A DNA stretch of 40,628 nt, taken from DASZYF01 sp035545535 (GTDB lineage: Bacteria; Actinomycetota; Actinomycetes; Mycobacteriales; CAJCIY01). The position numbers were made by a program, and so were the translations under genes. Below, in pieces: positions 39,932 through 40,628 of this stretch; positions within the stretch are counted from its first letter, which is position 1, and every line of letters begins with the position of its first letter. The stretch lies in the NCBI GenBank assembly GCA_035545535.1, contig DASZYF010000118.1, positions 1 to 40,628 on the forward strand, in the 5' to 3' direction. The notes beneath the pieces are model-generated. The model saw only the letters and a program-made list of their open reading frames with translations, was not told the DNA's origin and did not search any database.

Positions 39932-39943
39932 CACGCGTGTCAG
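39928..39943. promoter_or_regulatory. palindromic operator, site 8
   Basis: CTGACACGCGTGTCAG, a perfect 16-base palindrome overlapping the stop codon of the exporter gene. GATACT (39945-39950) immediately downstream is a plausible -10 for the secreted-protein gene starting at 39999, so a bound repressor would cover its spacer and -10. The central 14 bases are identical to site 1. Confidence 0.83.
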
Positions 39944-39998
39944 GGATACTGCCCCGGACCCCCATCCGGGACGCTCGACCGAGAGGCGCGAGGCAACG

Positions 39999-40628
39999 GT
40001 GCTGACGACGACGCTGTCGACGACGACGGCTCGACGCCGCGCGCGCACGGCGCTGCTCGGCGCCCTCGGGGTGGCCGTGCTCAGCATCCCGTTCGCGACG
40101 CCGGCCGGCGCGGACGACAGCAGCTTCGACTACTCCGGCAAGGTCGGCGCCATCGCCATCCAGGTCATGGCCGACACGAACCCCGAGCCGTCATCGGTCG
40201 CCGACCTCACCGATCTCCAGGTCACGACCACCGACGCCGCGTTCGACTCCTACGGGACGTCGGACTCGTCCGGTCACGTCGGCAACCTCAACGGTCTCGG
40301 GCAGCTACCTGGTCTGCTGTGCCTCGCGGGCCTGCCCTGCCCGTCAGGGTTCCCACCGGCGGACCCGCTCGACGCGCACGCTGCCTACCCGAGCCCGACA
40401 TCGGCCGATGCCCCGGTGGTCAACGGGAAGGTCGCCCAGCTGTCGGGCGGCTCGCCGTCGTCGGCCCAGGTCGCGACCGGGACCGCCCACGCCGAGGCGG
40501 ACTTGAAGCACGTGCTCGCCACGGCGACGGGCAACCAGACGACGCTGGTGAGCAACGTGACGATCGGCGGCTCGACCGCGAGCCAGCTCGCCCACATCGC
40601 CGGCGGCGCGCTGGTCACCCACGCCGAG
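39999..40628 (+). CDS. secreted protein of unknown function (3' end outside window)
   Basis: An uninterrupted 210-codon frame from GTG 39999 to the window edge, so the gene is truncated by the window. The N-terminus MLTTTLSTTTARRRARTALLG, a hydrophobic stretch GALGVAVLSIPFATPAGA and a likely cleavage before DDSSFDYSG form a signal peptide with a basic n-region. The mature part is rich in Ser, Thr, Ala and Gly, with one CLAGLPC cysteine pair and a TTLVSNVTIGGSTASQLAHIAGGAL segment near the edge. GAGAGG and GAGG in the leader (39980-39993) can serve as ribosome-binding site. I do not recognise the family. Control by the regulon operator at 39928 suggests a role at the envelope in handling the catabolised substrate. 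Confidence 0.8.
   Translation, partial: MLTTTLSTTTARRRARTALLGALGVAVLSIPFATPAGADDSSFDYSGKVGAIAIQVMADTNPEPSSVADLTDLQVTTTDAAFDSYGTSDSSGHVGNLNGLGQLPGLLCLAGLPCPSGFPPADPLDAHAAYPSPTSADAPVVNGKVAQLSGGSPSSAQVATGTAHAEADLKHVLATATGNQTTLVSNVTIGGSTASQLAHIAGGALVTHAE

Overview
The window is very GC-rich, gene-dense DNA (no gap between genes exceeds about 220 bases) that reads as an Actinomycetota chromosome. Pointers are the 13E12-type HNH protein at the left edge, a YtrA-type GntR/ABC module, a DUF2277 protein, frequent GTG starts, several apparently leaderless promoters (TANNNT about 7 bases before the start codon), and a catabolic gene set typical of soil actinobacteria that degrade lipid-like or steroid-like substrates through CoA thioesters. 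The order cannot be fixed from this sequence. I see no tRNA, rRNA, CRISPR array, insertion sequence or prophage.

Layout. 1-4.3 kb: end of an HNH gene, a large secreted protein, and an ArsR/SRPBCC operon with two small genes. 4.45-10.1 kb: a hypothetical gene and a thiolase-like gene, then a divergent operon of two short-chain dehydrogenases and a complete copper amine oxidase. 10.1-13.2 kb: a degenerate EAL protein, then a YtrA-type regulator, ABC ATPase and permease. 13.2-15.3 kb: thiolase and enoyl-CoA hydratase. 15.3-19.6 kb: GNAT, dimeric-barrel protein, class II aldolase and 2-hydroxyacid dehydrogenase, with a divergent FGGY kinase. 19.6-24.3 kb: hypothetical gene, two stand-alone enzymes, a secreted protein with fourteen C-x5-C repeats, and DUF2277. 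24.4-29.7 kb: fused acyl-CoA dehydrogenase, methyltransferase, DMT-type transporter, amidohydrolase. 29.8-36.1 kb: two paralogous lipoprotein solute-binding proteins and two paralogous MFS transporters. 36.1-39.9 kb: a heterodimeric ABC exporter. 40.0 kb to the end: start of a secreted protein.

The thread tying the catabolic and transport genes together is a recurrent palindrome, CTGACRNNNNYGTCAG, found at eight intergenic places: before the thiolase-like/SDR pair, the thiolase-hydratase operon, the dehydrogenase/kinase pair, the fused acyl-CoA dehydrogenase, each solute-binding protein, each MFS gene (one site is shared by a solute-binding protein and an MFS gene), and the last secreted protein. 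This looks like a regulon of one (probably TetR-like) repressor not encoded here. Its members supply acyl-CoA dehydrogenation, hydration, thiolysis, alcohol/aldehyde oxidation, possibly amine oxidation, and uptake or export. The substrate is unknown.

Other notable structure: a 31-base repeat encoding GRREPASGPD in the same frame at the C-terminus of one protein and the N-terminus of another; a hairpin with a Shine-Dalgarno in its loop and the start codon in its stem before the DMT-type transporter; and a long perfect inverted repeat between the two exporter genes.
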